A stretch of 43,754 bases of DNA. Source: Megasphaera sp. UBA5897. Lineage in GTDB: Bacteria; Bacillota; Negativicutes; Veillonellales; Megasphaeraceae. Shown one piece after another: positions 16,726-25,012 of the stretch. Location: positions 5,359 through 49,112 of the forward strand of contig DJEN01000094.1 in NCBI GenBank assembly GCA_002431345.1, given 5' to 3'. The notes beneath the pieces are model-generated. The model searched no databases. It had not been told where the DNA came from and saw nothing but the letters and a program-made list of their open reading frames with translations. The translations under genes were made by a program, and so were the position numbers. Each line of letters opens with the position of its first letter. The stretch's first letter is position 1.

Positions 16726-17760
16726 ATGAGTCCAGAAGCTAAAGGACAAACTATAGGAAAGGATGCTAACAACATGCAGGAATTAAAACTTACTGTATCA
16801 TCTTCACCGCATGTTCGCTGTAATGAAACAATTCCTAAAATCATGTGGAGTGTTGTTGCAGCGCTCGTACCTGCTGCAGTGTTTGGCGTATATTACTTCG
16901 GTATGAATGGGCTTGCCAATATCGTTGTAGCCATTGTTTCTGCAGTCGTTTTCGAATTTTTATGGGAAAAATTGATGCACAAAAAAATCACCATCAAAGA
17001 TGGTTCTGCCGTCATCACAGGCCTTTTAATGGCTATGTGCTGCCCGCCGACCCTTCCGTGGTGGATGAGCATCGTTGGTTCCTTCTTGGCAATCGTCGTC
17101 TGTAAACAAGCTATGGGCGGTTTGGGTGCCAACCTCTTTAACCCGGCTCACGTTGGCCGTGCTGGCTTGATGGTTTCCTGGCCGGTTGCTATGACGACTT
17201 GGACACAGCTCAACGGTACTGTTGTTGATGGCGTTGCCGGTGCTACACCGCTGAACGTTTTCAAACACGGCGGTACAGATGCCTTGTTCCAGCTCTTCGG
17301 CACAACAGACTGGGGTACGATTTACCAGAACCTTTTCATCGGTACACGTAATGGTTCTTTAGGTGAAACCTCTACGGTGCTTTTGGTTCTCGGCGGCTTA
17401 TACCTCATTTATAAGGGCTATGTACATTGGCAGGTTCCTGTTATCATGATTGCTACTGTTGGTGTCCTCATGGGCATTGGCTATGGCCCGAACGTTGCTT
17501 TGTTTGAAATGATGGCCGGCGGCTTAATCATCGGTGCATTCTTCATGGCAACAGATATGGTTACTGCTCCGATTACCTTAAAAGGCCAGATGATTTTTGC
17601 TTTAGGTTGCGGCATTATTACCGTATTGATTCGTGTTCTTGGCGGCTATCCGGAAGGCGTCTGCTATTCCATCTTGCTCATGAACGCATTGACACCGCTC
17701 ATTGACCGTGCAGTTAAACCTAAAGTCTTTGGTGAAGTAAAGACAAAGGGGGCTAAATAA
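16726..17760 (+). CDS. rnfD: Electron transport complex subunit RnfD
   Basis: A 344-residue integral membrane subunit of the NqrB/RnfD family with about nine to ten helices. The covalent FMN site is seen as DGVAGAT, with Thr174 the expected attachment residue. ATG at 16726 follows AGAAGGG; a second ATG at 16774 (MQELKLTVSSSPHVR) behind AGGAAAGG gives the more usual N-terminus and is a real alternative, 328 residues long. The cytoplasmic start SSSPHVR is family-typical. It lies 23 bases after rnfC. Confidence 0.97.
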   Translation: MSPEAKGQTIGKDANNMQELKLTVSSSPHVRCNETIPKIMWSVVAALVPAAVFGVYYFGMNGLANIVVAIVSAVVFEFLWEKLMHKKITIKDGSAVITGLLMAMCCPPTLPWWMSIVGSFLAIVVCKQAMGGLGANLFNPAHVGRAGLMVSWPVAMTTWTQLNGTVVDGVAGATPLNVFKHGGTDALFQLFGTTDWGTIYQNLFIGTRNGSLGETSTVLLVLGGLYLIYKGYVHWQVPVIMIATVGVLMGIGYGPNVALFEMMAGGLIIGAFFMATDMVTAPITLKGQMIFALGCGIITVLIRVLGGYPEGVCYSILLMNALTPLIDRAVKPKVFGEVKTKGAK

Positions 17761-17761
17761 A

Positions 17762-18313
17762 ATGGCAGAAAAACATGAAGGCGGCATCGTTCATGTCGCA
17801 ATGAACCTTGTCCTTACTTGTCTTGTTTCTGGCTGTATTATTGGTGCCGTTGCTTTTATTACAGTCCCGACAGCCCATCAAAAAGCAGAACAAATGAAAC
17901 AAGAATCTATGAAGACATTGGTTCCAGATGCTGATAAATTCGTAGAAGTTCAAGGCGAAAAAGATACATTCATCGCTGAAAAAGGCGGTCAAAAAATTGC
18001 CTACATTATCCCAACGGCTCCGAAAGGCTATGGCGGACCAATTAAGCTGCTGACAGCTGTATCGACTGACGGCACTGTATTGGACTACACCGTATTGGAA
18101 GCCAACGAAACACCGGGCCTTGGTGATAAAGGCGCTAAATCTCCGTTTAAAGATCAGTTCAAAGGCAAAAAAATTGAAAACTTGGAAGTTACTAAAGAAC
18201 ATGGCGTAAAAGATAAGATTCAAGCCATGACCGGTGCTACGATTTCTTCTCGTGCCTTTACCGCTGGTGTTAAAGAAGCTGTTGAAAAAGCAGCACAGAT
18301 GGGGGGTAAATAA
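17762..18313 (+). CDS. rnfG: Electron transport complex subunit RnfG
   Basis: A 183-residue subunit with one N-terminal membrane helix (about residues 9-32) and an FMN-binding domain on the outer face. TGAT followed by SSRA places covalent FMN on Thr160 through a phosphoester bond, made by ApbE. The gene starts one base after the rnfD stop with AAAGGGGG just upstream. Length is normal for the family. Confidence 0.97.
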   Translation: MAEKHEGGIVHVAMNLVLTCLVSGCIIGAVAFITVPTAHQKAEQMKQESMKTLVPDADKFVEVQGEKDTFIAEKGGQKIAYIIPTAPKGYGGPIKLLTAVSTDGTVLDYTVLEANETPGLGDKGAKSPFKDQFKGKKIENLEVTKEHGVKDKIQAMTGATISSRAFTAGVKEAVEKAAQMGGK

Positions 18314-18315
18314 TA

Positions 18316-18939
18316 ATGAGTCTTTGGAAAGTATTTACTAGAGGCATTATTGAAGAAAACCCATACTTCGTCTTAGCATTGAGCTTATGCCCAGGCCTTG
18401 CTGTTACAACAAGTGTTGTCAATGGGTTGACCATGGGGTTGACTGTATGGTTCGTTATTACCTCAAACAACGTAGTTGTTTCTATTATTCGTAAATTAAT
18501 CAACAAAAAAGTACGTGTACCTGTATATATTACATGTATTGCTACTATCGTAACATGCGTACAGCTGTTCTTACAGGCATATGCACCGGACTTATATAAA
18601 GCCCTCGGCGTATACCTCGACTTGGTCGTTGTATTTGCTATCATCTTAGCGCGTGCTGAATCTGTTGCCTCCAAGAATGGCATTGTCGTATCCTTCCTCG
18701 ATGGCATGGGCATGGGCATTGGCTTTACCATTGCCATGATTGTTATTTCCGTTATTCGTGAAATCTTGGGCAATGGTACACTCCTTGGTGTTTCTCTCTT
18801 TGGACCTTCCTTCCAGCCGGCTCTTATCATGGCATTGCCGCCAGGAGCATTTATGCTTATCGGTTTCTTAATGGCTGGTCTGAAAATGTGGAATGAATCT
18901 CGTGAAAAAGCCAAACAACTGAAAGGAAGTGAAGGATAA
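18316..18939 (+). CDS. rnfE: Electron transport complex subunit RnfE
   Basis: A 207-residue membrane subunit of the NqrD/RnfE family with six helices. The N-terminal helix pair carries NPYFVLALSLCPGLAVT, whose Cys in the membrane helps hold the intramembrane iron-sulfur cluster shared with RnfA. It starts 2 bases after rnfG behind GGGGGG and overlaps rnfA by one base (TAATG). Confidence 0.98.
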   Translation: MSLWKVFTRGIIEENPYFVLALSLCPGLAVTTSVVNGLTMGLTVWFVITSNNVVVSIIRKLINKKVRVPVYITCIATIVTCVQLFLQAYAPDLYKALGVYLDLVVVFAIILARAESVASKNGIVVSFLDGMGMGIGFTIAMIVISVIREILGNGTLLGVSLFGPSFQPALIMALPPGAFMLIGFLMAGLKMWNESREKAKQLKGSEG

Positions 18940-19511
18940 TGGAATACTTTACGCTGTTCGTCGGGGCAGTACTCGTTAACAACTTCGTATTGACTAAGTT
19001 CCTCGGCTTGTGTATCTTCTTTGGTGTATCCAAAAACCTGAACGCTTCTATCGGGATGGGCTTTGCTGTAACTTCTGTCCTCACAATGAGTACTGTACTG
19101 GCATGGTTGCTGTACAACTTTGTATTAGTACCTCTTGATTTGACATTCCTCCGTACGATTTCTTTCGTTGTCTTGATCGCAAGTTTCGTACAGTTGTTGG
19201 AAATTATCATTAAGAAAATGTCTCCGACATTGTACAATATGTGGGGCATTTACCTGATGCTTATCGCTACGAACTGTATCGTATTGTCCGTACCGGTCAT
19301 CAGTATTACAAACAATTATAATTTCCTTGAAAACCTTGTATTTGCCGTTGGTTCCGGCTTGGGGTTTGCATTAGCTTTGATTGTCATGGCAAGCTGCCGT
19401 GAAAAATTGGATTATGCTGATGTTCCTCATGCTTTGAAAGGAACACCGATTGCCTTTATCGTTGCCGGCATGTTGGCTTTGGCATTCCTTGGTTTCTCCG
19501 GTATGATATAA
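18939..19511 (+). CDS. rnfA: Electron transport complex subunit RnfA
   Basis: A 190-residue membrane subunit of the NqrE/RnfA family, six helices. NNFVLTKFLGLCIFFGVSK is the family signature and includes the membrane Cys that pairs with RnfE. A second typical stretch is IYLMLIATNCIVLS. It starts on the last base of the rnfE stop with GGAAGTGAAGG upstream, so the two homologous subunits are translationally coupled. Confidence 0.98.
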   Translation: MEYFTLFVGAVLVNNFVLTKFLGLCIFFGVSKNLNASIGMGFAVTSVLTMSTVLAWLLYNFVLVPLDLTFLRTISFVVLIASFVQLLEIIIKKMSPTLYNMWGIYLMLIATNCIVLSVPVISITNNYNFLENLVFAVGSGLGFALALIVMASCREKLDYADVPHALKGTPIAFIVAGMLALAFLGFSGMI

Positions 19512-19535
19512 CGTAAAGGAGTTGGAAGTAATATC

Positions 19536-20387
19536 ATGGATATGAATATGACGCAAATCGCAATCTCTGTTATTGCAGTCATGGTCGGCATCGGTATCGT
19601 CTTCGGCTTTATTCTTGCTTTTGCTAATAAAAAATTTGCAATGGAAGAAAATCCGCTTATCGGTGAAGTTGAAGAAGCATTGCCGAAAGGCCAGTGCGGT
19701 GCCTGTGGGTTTGCCGGCTGTGCTAAATATGCAGAAGCAGTTGTTCTTGACCCGGAAGTTCCGCCTAACCTTTGCGTACCTGGCAAAGCTGAAGTTGCTG
19801 CTGTTGTAGCAAAATTAACAGGTAAAGTTGCAGAAGAAACAGAACCGAAATATGCGCATATCCGTTGCCGCGGCGGCAATGGTATCGCTAAAATTGCTTT
19901 TGAATATAAAGGCATTCATGACTGCGCTGCTGCTAAAACGGTACAGCAAGGTCCTAAATTCTGTAAATTTGGCTGCCTTGGTTTTGGTAACTGTGTTCGT
20001 GCCTGCCCGTTTGGTGCCATGTCTATGGGAGCCAATGGCCTTCCTCATGTTGACAAAAACCTCTGCACAGGCTGCGGTAAATGCGCAAGCATTTGCCCGA
20101 ACCATGTTATTGAACTCTTGCCGATTAGTGCAAAAGTTAGTGTTAGCTGCTCTTCAAAAGAAATGGGTGCTGTTGCTCGTAAAGATTGCTCGGCAGCCTG
20201 CATTGGCTGCGGTCTCTGCATGAGAAACTGCGCACACGAAGGCGGCGTTAAAGTAGTGGACCATCTTGCTGTTGTCAACCCGGCCATCTGCCATGATTGC
20301 GAAGAAGCAACCTGTGTAGCAAAATGTCCGACAAAAGCAATTGCATCGATGGTTGCAGCTGCTAAAACGGAAGAAAAAATAGGTTAA
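19536..20387 (+). CDS. rnfB: Electron transport complex subunit RnfB
   Basis: A 283-residue ferredoxin-like subunit, the entry point for electrons from reduced ferredoxin. One N-terminal membrane helix (about 8-30) is followed by the RnfB Fe-S motif C54-x2-C57-x4-C62-x17-C80. Further Cys clusters follow in CLGFGNCVRACPFG, CTGCGKCASICP, CIGCGLCMRNC and CHDCEEATCVAKCP, giving five cluster motifs in all. The longer, multi-cluster form is usual in Firmicutes, unlike the short proteobacterial one. AAAGGAG lies 14 bases upstream and GGAAG 7 bases upstream. Confidence 0.98.
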   Translation: MDMNMTQIAISVIAVMVGIGIVFGFILAFANKKFAMEENPLIGEVEEALPKGQCGACGFAGCAKYAEAVVLDPEVPPNLCVPGKAEVAAVVAKLTGKVAEETEPKYAHIRCRGGNGIAKIAFEYKGIHDCAAAKTVQQGPKFCKFGCLGFGNCVRACPFGAMSMGANGLPHVDKNLCTGCGKCASICPNHVIELLPISAKVSVSCSSKEMGAVARKDCSAACIGCGLCMRNCAHEGGVKVVDHLAVVNPAICHDCEEATCVAKCPTKAIASMVAAAKTEEKIG

Positions 20388-20391
20388 TAAT

Positions 20392-21450
20392 ATGAATTGG
20401 AAAAGTAAAGCAAGGTATATCCTTGCCGCAGCTTTCCTGGTTATCATGAGTTGCTCCGGATGCGCTTTGCGTCCGGAGTCTTCTTTTGATAGAAGCGGTG
20501 TAGCGATGGATACGACTATTTCGCTGCGGGCTACGGGAAAAGAAGCAAAAGAAGCTGTAGACGAAAGTTTTCAGCGTATTGAACAATTAGATAAACTGGC
20601 TAGCGCACAAGATCCGGCCAGTGATGTAAGTAAAATCAATGCCGCTGCCGGTACAGCCTATGTGCAGGTCGATCCGGCTGTGTATGAAATGATTGATTTT
20701 GCCAAGTCCTATTCAGAAAAGACGCAAGGTGAATGGGATATATCTGTAGGCATCATGACAAACCTTTGGCAGATTGGCAATGAAGGACAGCATGTTCCTT
20801 CGGAGGAAGAAATCCAAGCGGCACTACAGCTTGTCAACTATAAAGATATCCTGCTGCGCCCGGAAGATCATAGTGTCATGCTGGCAAAAAAAGGCATGTC
20901 TATTGATTTGGGTGGTGTAGCAAAAGGATATGCTGTTGATGAAATCCGCAAGATATATGAAAAGCATCACATTGAAAACGGCTTGATTAATATGGGTTCC
21001 AGTTCAATGTATGCATTGGGAAAGAATAGTAAAGGCAAAGCGTGGAATATTGGCATGAAACATCCGCGGTCTGATAAAAACGGTGAGTATTTAGGCGTTA
21101 TAGCGATTGAAAATCAATCCTTATCTACATCCGGAGACTATGAACGATACTTCATTCAAGATGGCGTTCGGTACTGCCATATCTTTGATCCGCGTACAGG
21201 CAGGCCGGCTGATTCCGGCGTGATGAGTGATTCCATTGTCATCAATCAGGATGTAGAACATGCAGGCATGCTCAGCGATATACTGACGACAGTCGTTTTT
21301 GTATTGGGACCCCAAAAAGGGTTAGCGTATATTAACAGTCTGCCAGGTATTGAATGTGAGATTACAGGTACAGACGGTGCCATATATATGACGCCGGGAT
21401 TTCAGGCGCATTTTTCTGATATGAATACGGATTTCCATCTGGCTGAATAA
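20392..21450 (+). CDS. apbE: FAD:protein FMN transferase ApbE (lipoprotein)
   Basis: A 352-residue exported flavin transferase that moves the FMN part of FAD onto Thr of target proteins. The signal peptide ends in MSCSGC; two Cys (20 and 24) could be the lipidated one, and neither lipobox is perfect. Family motifs seen are GVAMDTTISLRATG, SIDLGGVAKGYAVD, GDYERYF and HIFDPRTGRPA, the last forming the Mg2+/flavin site. It lies 4 bases after rnfB with AGG upstream and ends the operon. Its natural substrates here are RnfD and RnfG, which both show the acceptor motif; that is a well-founded inference. No clear terminator follows. Confidence 0.96.
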   Translation: MNWKSKARYILAAAFLVIMSCSGCALRPESSFDRSGVAMDTTISLRATGKEAKEAVDESFQRIEQLDKLASAQDPASDVSKINAAAGTAYVQVDPAVYEMIDFAKSYSEKTQGEWDISVGIMTNLWQIGNEGQHVPSEEEIQAALQLVNYKDILLRPEDHSVMLAKKGMSIDLGGVAKGYAVDEIRKIYEKHHIENGLINMGSSSMYALGKNSKGKAWNIGMKHPRSDKNGEYLGVIAIENQSLSTSGDYERYFIQDGVRYCHIFDPRTGRPADSGVMSDSIVINQDVEHAGMLSDILTTVVFVLGPQKGLAYINSLPGIECEITGTDGAIYMTPGFQAHFSDMNTDFHLAE

Positions 21451-21521
21451 ACGATTTTATGTATAGTGCTGTAGAAATTGTAATATATAAATGGATTCTA
21501 AATTTAAATTTTCGAATCATA

Positions 21522-21550
21522 TTTACTTTTTCTTTAGAATGTAAGATAAT
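21522..21550 (+). promoter_or_regulatory. Promoter of the Lrp-family gene
   Basis: TTTACT (21522-21527), spacer 17, GATAAT (21545-21550), 37 bases before the start codon. Confidence 0.55.
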
Positions 21551-21586
21551 ATATATATAAATATTTGTAGAGGATGGTATTAAAAC

Positions 21587-22027
21587 ATGGATCATATTGA
21601 TGACAAAATTTTAACGATTTTAAAACGGAACGGCAAAGCCTCTGCCACTGAAATCAGTAAAGTTGTAGGGCTTTCTATACCAGCTGTAGCAGAACGTATC
21701 CGCAAAATGGAACATAGCGGGATTATTGAAGGCTATGGTGCAAAAATCAGCCGCCGCAAAACTGGCTATAACGTGACAGCTTTTATTATGGTCAACTTGG
21801 AACGCTCCGGTGATGTCGATGAATTTCGCCAACGAATCGTCCAGTTCCCGCAAGTATTGGAATGCCATCATGTCGTTGGTGCCTTTGACTACTTGCTGAA
21901 AGTACTTGTCAAAACGCCGGATGATTTGGAACAGTTTCTCATGGAAGAACTGAATGAAATCCCAACGGTTTCCTCATCACAGACATTTATGTGCTTATCG
22001 ACATTAAAAGAAGAATGGAATGTATAA
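21587..22027 (+). CDS. Lrp/AsnC family transcriptional regulator
   Basis: A 146-residue regulator. Residues 1-60 form the AsnC-type winged helix-turn-helix (DDKILTILKRNGKASATEIS...SIPAVAERIRKMEHSGII), residues 65-140 the RAM ligand-binding and oligomerisation domain with VGAFDYLLKV. The family senses amino acids and controls amino-acid or energy metabolism. It has its own promoter and terminator. The target and ligand cannot be read from the sequence; the neighbours (rnf operon, dipeptide epimerase) are only candidates. Confidence 0.95.
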   Translation: MDHIDDKILTILKRNGKASATEISKVVGLSIPAVAERIRKMEHSGIIEGYGAKISRRKTGYNVTAFIMVNLERSGDVDEFRQRIVQFPQVLECHHVVGAFDYLLKVLVKTPDDLEQFLMEELNEIPTVSSSQTFMCLSTLKEEWNV

Positions 22028-22087
22028 TTGCTAAAAGGCTGTGTTTGATGTGAACATTTGAAAAAGTATGTTCATTTTGTGTTGGAA

Positions 22088-22096
22088 TGATACAAT
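22088..22096 (+). promoter_or_regulatory. Possible extended -10 before an isolated hairpin
   Basis: TGATACAAT (TG-A-TACAAT) with no gene behind it, only the 22120-22156 hairpin. A 7-bp dyad TGAACAT/ATGTTCA (22051-22074) lies just upstream. No good -35. Confidence 0.25.
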
Positions 22097-22119
22097 GGAT
22101 AAACGAAACATTGTAAGCA

Positions 22120-22156
22120 AACAGGGGCTTGCTGCTTTATGTGGCAAGCCCCTGTT
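22120..22156. terminator. Bidirectional terminator between the Lrp gene and the epimerase gene
   Basis: AACAGGGGCTTGC (22120-22132) pairs perfectly with GCAAGCCCCTGTT (22144-22156) between convergent genes. The apical part TGCTGCTTTATGTGGCA is the fifth member of the shared hairpin family. Confidence 0.85.
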
Positions 22157-22172
22157 GTTTATATAGATTTTG

Positions 22173-23273
22173 TTATAATTCATCTTCTATATACTGCACA
22201 TGCTGAACGCCTTGAATGCCTAGGCCAGGTGCATTCGATACGGTAATTTCTTTTTCGTGAAATACAGCACCGCCTAGTACGGGATCTTGGGAACACAGGA
22301 CTGGCCCGTCTAGATCGATGCGTGTAATGATGCTCTTGGCACACGCCAGGTGAACTGCGGCGTTGACGCTTACTTTCGCTTCCAACATGCAGCCAATCAT
22401 GCATTCTACGCCGTAAGCTTCTGCTAGTGCTGCAATTTTTAAGGCATTTGTCAGACCGCCGCATTTCATCAGTTTGATATTGATTAAATCAGCAGCATGT
22501 CTCTGCAGGATTTGTAATGCATCTTCTATAGAAAAAACGCTTTCATCGGCGAGAACGGGAATATAGGAATGATCTGTCACATATTGTAGTCCATCTATAT
22601 CATGTGCCGGTACAGGCTGTTCGACGAGTTCGATATCGAGACCTTTATCCTGCATTTGTTGGAGCAGCATGACGGCCTGCTTCGGTTTCCAGGCTTGGTT
22701 TGCATCGATACGGATGCGAATATGCGGGCCTACGGCCTTGCGAATCGCTTCCAGGCGCATACTATCCAATGACGGGTCGACGCCGACTTTTACTTTTAAT
22801 GTATCATAGCCGCGTTGCACCGCATTTTGCGCATCTTTGGCCATTTCTTCCGGCGCGTTGACGCTAATAGTAATATCTGTAATGAGTTTGCTGCGGCTGG
22901 CACCCCACATTTTGTATACGGGAATGCCATATTTTTTACCGTATAAATCCCACAGCGCCATATCCGCCGCTGCTTTGGCAGACGTGTTTTTGACAATGCA
23001 GTGCTGTACATCCTGGGTCAGTGCTGCAAAATCATCTATATCGCGGCCGAGTAAGGTCTTGCTGATATGGTCTTGGAAGGCACCGAGAATGGCACCTGTT
23101 GTGTCACCGGTTACGGCACCTGTCGGCGGAGCTTCCCCATAACCGATGTCACCCGTATCGGTGTGAATTTCCACGATTATATCTTCGACGCTGCTGACCT
23201 GCCGCAGTGCCGTTTTGAAAGGTACCCGCAGGGGGACTGAAATGCGCCCTAGACGAATCTTCGTAATTTTCAT
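22173..23273 (-). CDS. Dipeptide epimerase (L-Ala-D/L-Glu epimerase type)
   Basis: A 366-residue enolase-superfamily enzyme. The N-terminal capping domain opens with ITKIRLGRISVPLRVPFKTA. The barrel carries K160-x-K162 as catalytic bases, Mg2+ ligands D190, E218 and D243, K267 as the second-face base, and DLDGP near the C-terminus, where the Asp binds the substrate ammonium in dipeptide epimerases. The usual substrate is L-Ala-D-Glu from murein peptide recycling, but dipeptide specificity varies among relatives. AAGGAGG precedes the ATG. It stands alone, though it may receive readthrough from the ferredoxin gene. Confidence 0.92.
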   Translation of the reverse strand: MKITKIRLGRISVPLRVPFKTALRQVSSVEDIIVEIHTDTGDIGYGEAPPTGAVTGDTTGAILGAFQDHISKTLLGRDIDDFAALTQDVQHCIVKNTSAKAAADMALWDLYGKKYGIPVYKMWGASRSKLITDITISVNAPEEMAKDAQNAVQRGYDTLKVKVGVDPSLDSMRLEAIRKAVGPHIRIRIDANQAWKPKQAVMLLQQMQDKGLDIELVEQPVPAHDIDGLQYVTDHSYIPVLADESVFSIEDALQILQRHAADLINIKLMKCGGLTNALKIAALAEAYGVECMIGCMLEAKVSVNAAVHLACAKSIITRIDLDGPVLCSQDPVLGGAVFHEKEITVSNAPGLGIQGVQHVQYIEDEL

Positions 23274-23330
23274 ATATATTAGCCTCCTTAGATATGTACC
23301 TTTATATCATAAACTTTTTTACAGAAGCAA

Positions 23331-23378
23331 AAAAGACCCAGCCATATGTAAAATAAAATTTTTTATATATGGCTGGGT
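23331..23378 (-). terminator. Terminator of the ferredoxin-type gene
   Basis: ACCCAGCCATAT (23336-23347) pairs perfectly with ATATGGCTGGGT (23367-23378); on the reverse strand it is followed by CTTTTTT. Confidence 0.9.
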
Positions 23379-23394
23379 TGTACGATGTCTTGTG

Positions 23395-24132
23395 TTAATT
23401 TTCTTTGATGTGTCCGTCAATTGTGATGGTAGTGACTTGCCAGGGAATCCATTTGCCGCTTTGCTGCAGTGCTTTCTTAGCGGTAAATTCCAAGCCGCCG
23501 CAGCAGGGAACTTCCATGCGGACAATCGTCACAGATTGAATGTCATTTTGTTTGATGATTTCTGTGAGTTTTTCAGCGTAATCTATGTTGTCTAGTTTGG
23601 GGCAGCCGATAAGTGTTACTTTATGGCGCATGAAATCTTGATGGAAGCTGGCATAGGCATAGGCCGTGCAGTCTGCCGCAATGAGAAGATGGGCACCGTT
23701 AAAATATGCGGATTTTAAAGGAGCCAGTTTGATTTGTACAGGCCATTGCCGTAGCTGGGATGGCTGTGTTTGAGAGAATCCCGATGTAGACGGAGATGCA
23801 GAGAAAATAGTTTGCGTTTGTTTTTCAGGACAGGTATGAGAAAGGGTACGGGCCTGGCTGCCGGGACAGCCGCCCTTGGTATATTTGCGGCCCTGCGCTT
23901 TCATGTTGGCTTTGACAGCTTCTTCATCATAGGCGACGGTGTCTTTTTCGATGAAAGAAATAGCATCTGTTGGGCAGTGGGGGAGGCAGTCGCCCAGACC
24001 GTCACAGTAATCGTCGCGCATCAGTTGGGCTTTGCCGTTTACCATAGCAATGGCACCTTCGTGACAAGCAGCAGCGCAGGCACCGCAGCCATTGCATTTT
24101 TCTTGATCAATATGAATAATTCTTCGAATCAT
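23395..24132 (-). CDS. 4Fe-4S ferredoxin-type protein with C-terminal Cys domain
   Basis: A 245-residue protein. Residues 10-60 hold two ferredoxin motifs: CNGCGACAAACHEG, complete, and CDGLGDCLPHCP, in which the second Cys position is Leu, so that cluster may be altered. Residues 70-120 are a linker with CPGSQ and a Ser/Gln-rich stretch. Residues 125-245 form an alpha/beta domain with GAHLLIAADCTAYAYASFH, IGCPKLD and EVPCCGGLE, whose Cys could bind another metal. Such proteins are common in anaerobes beside Crp/Fnr regulators and hybrid-cluster proteins. Here it is divergent from a Crp/Fnr gene. GGAGGT precedes the ATG. The electron partner is not known. Confidence 0.85.
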   Translation of the reverse strand: MIRRIIHIDQEKCNGCGACAAACHEGAIAMVNGKAQLMRDDYCDGLGDCLPHCPTDAISFIEKDTVAYDEEAVKANMKAQGRKYTKGGCPGSQARTLSHTCPEKQTQTIFSASPSTSGFSQTQPSQLRQWPVQIKLAPLKSAYFNGAHLLIAADCTAYAYASFHQDFMRHKVTLIGCPKLDNIDYAEKLTEIIKQNDIQSVTIVRMEVPCCGGLEFTAKKALQQSGKWIPWQVTTITIDGHIKEN

Positions 24133-24200
24133 AATGGGTATACCTCCGTATATTCGTCATGTAGTATAGGTCTTTTAGATTTATCTTATGTGTAAAGTAT

Positions 24201-24208
24201 ATTATAAT
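24201..24208. promoter_or_regulatory. Shared -10 region of the divergent regulator and ferredoxin promoters
   Basis: ATTATAAT is its own reverse complement, so TATAAT reads on both strands (24203-24208 forward, 24206-24201 reverse). It could serve as -10 for either gene; neither has a strong -35. Confidence 0.4.
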
Positions 24209-24222
24209 GAGAATAGAAATGC

Positions 24223-24238
24223 TGTTGTTTTTGCAACA
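24223..24238. promoter_or_regulatory. Candidate Crp/Fnr-family operator
   Basis: TGTTG-TTTTTG-CAACA is a 16-bp dyad with 6-base spacer, the same geometry as TGTGA-N6-TCACA sites of Crp-family regulators. It lies just downstream of the forward -10 and about 36-41 bases upstream of a reverse start. Confidence 0.5.
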
Positions 24239-24284
24239 GAAATGCATCATTTTTACAAATATGCAGATAGATAGGGGGAACAAA

Positions 24285-24971
24285 ATGAAAAAACAGTTGC
24301 TTAGTATTCGCAATTCCGAGCTTTTTAGTGGCATATCTGCTGAAGAAATCGGGATTCTCCTAGAAGAGATGCCTGTCAAAGAGCGGACATACAACAAAGG
24401 AAATTTTATTTTCTATGCCGGTGATGCCGTCCGGTATGTTCACATTGTGTTATCCGGCGTGGTGCATATTATACAGGAAGACTATTGGGGAAACCGCAAT
24501 ATTTTGACACAGGTTCGTCCTGGCGGTATGTTTGGAGAAGCCTTTGCTTGTCTTCCCGATGCAGTTGCAACAGTCAGCGTTATGGCTATGGAACCGACAA
24601 ATGTTCTTTGTATTGATGTCAGTCAGTTTCTTTTGGCTTCCCGTGTATTGACCATGCCGCAGGGCAAATTTATGATGAATTTGCTGGCTGTTATGGCGCG
24701 GCGCAACCGGCAGCTGACTGAAAAAATACGCTATATTACGCAGCGTTCCACACGAAAGAAAATCATGTTCTATTTGTCAGATGAAGCGATTAGGCAGCAT
24801 TCCCATTCATTTACAGTACCCTTTAATCGGCAGCAGCTGGCAGATTTTCTTTCTGTAGACAGAAGTGCCTTGTCAGCAGAACTGAGCAAAATGAAGCGGG
24901 ATGGCTTGATTGCGTATTATAAAGACCAATTTGAATTAAAGCAGGTACATGAAAGAAAAGGGCCTGCATGA
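24285..24971 (+). CDS. Crp/Fnr family transcriptional regulator
   Basis: A 228-residue regulator. The N-terminal cyclic-nucleotide-binding-like barrel (about 20-125) includes VLSGVVHIIQEDYWGNRNIL and PGGMFGEAFACLP. A dimer helix follows, then a winged helix-turn-helix (about 150-215) with FNRQQLADFLSVDRSALSAELSKM. It lacks the N-terminal Cys cluster of Fnr, so it is not an [4Fe-4S] oxygen sensor of that type. ATG at 24285 follows AGGGGG; an upstream in-frame start would lie over the operator. It is divergent from the ferredoxin-type gene and probably controls it and itself. Relatives of this subgroup respond to redox or nitrosative stress. Confidence 0.93.
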   Translation: MKKQLLSIRNSELFSGISAEEIGILLEEMPVKERTYNKGNFIFYAGDAVRYVHIVLSGVVHIIQEDYWGNRNILTQVRPGGMFGEAFACLPDAVATVSVMAMEPTNVLCIDVSQFLLASRVLTMPQGKFMMNLLAVMARRNRQLTEKIRYITQRSTRKKIMFYLSDEAIRQHSHSFTVPFNRQQLADFLSVDRSALSAELSKMKRDGLIAYYKDQFELKQVHERKGPA

Positions 24972-24984
24972 ATAGCAAGCCCTT
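24955..24984 (-). terminator. Terminator of ribBA
   Basis: Reverse strand AAGGGCTTGC and GCAGGCCCTT form a stem over TATTCAT, followed by TTTCTTTC. It overlaps the end of the convergent Crp/Fnr gene. Confidence 0.7.
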
Positions 24985-25012
24985 GAATTCTGAATACAAG
25001 ATATACGCTGTT

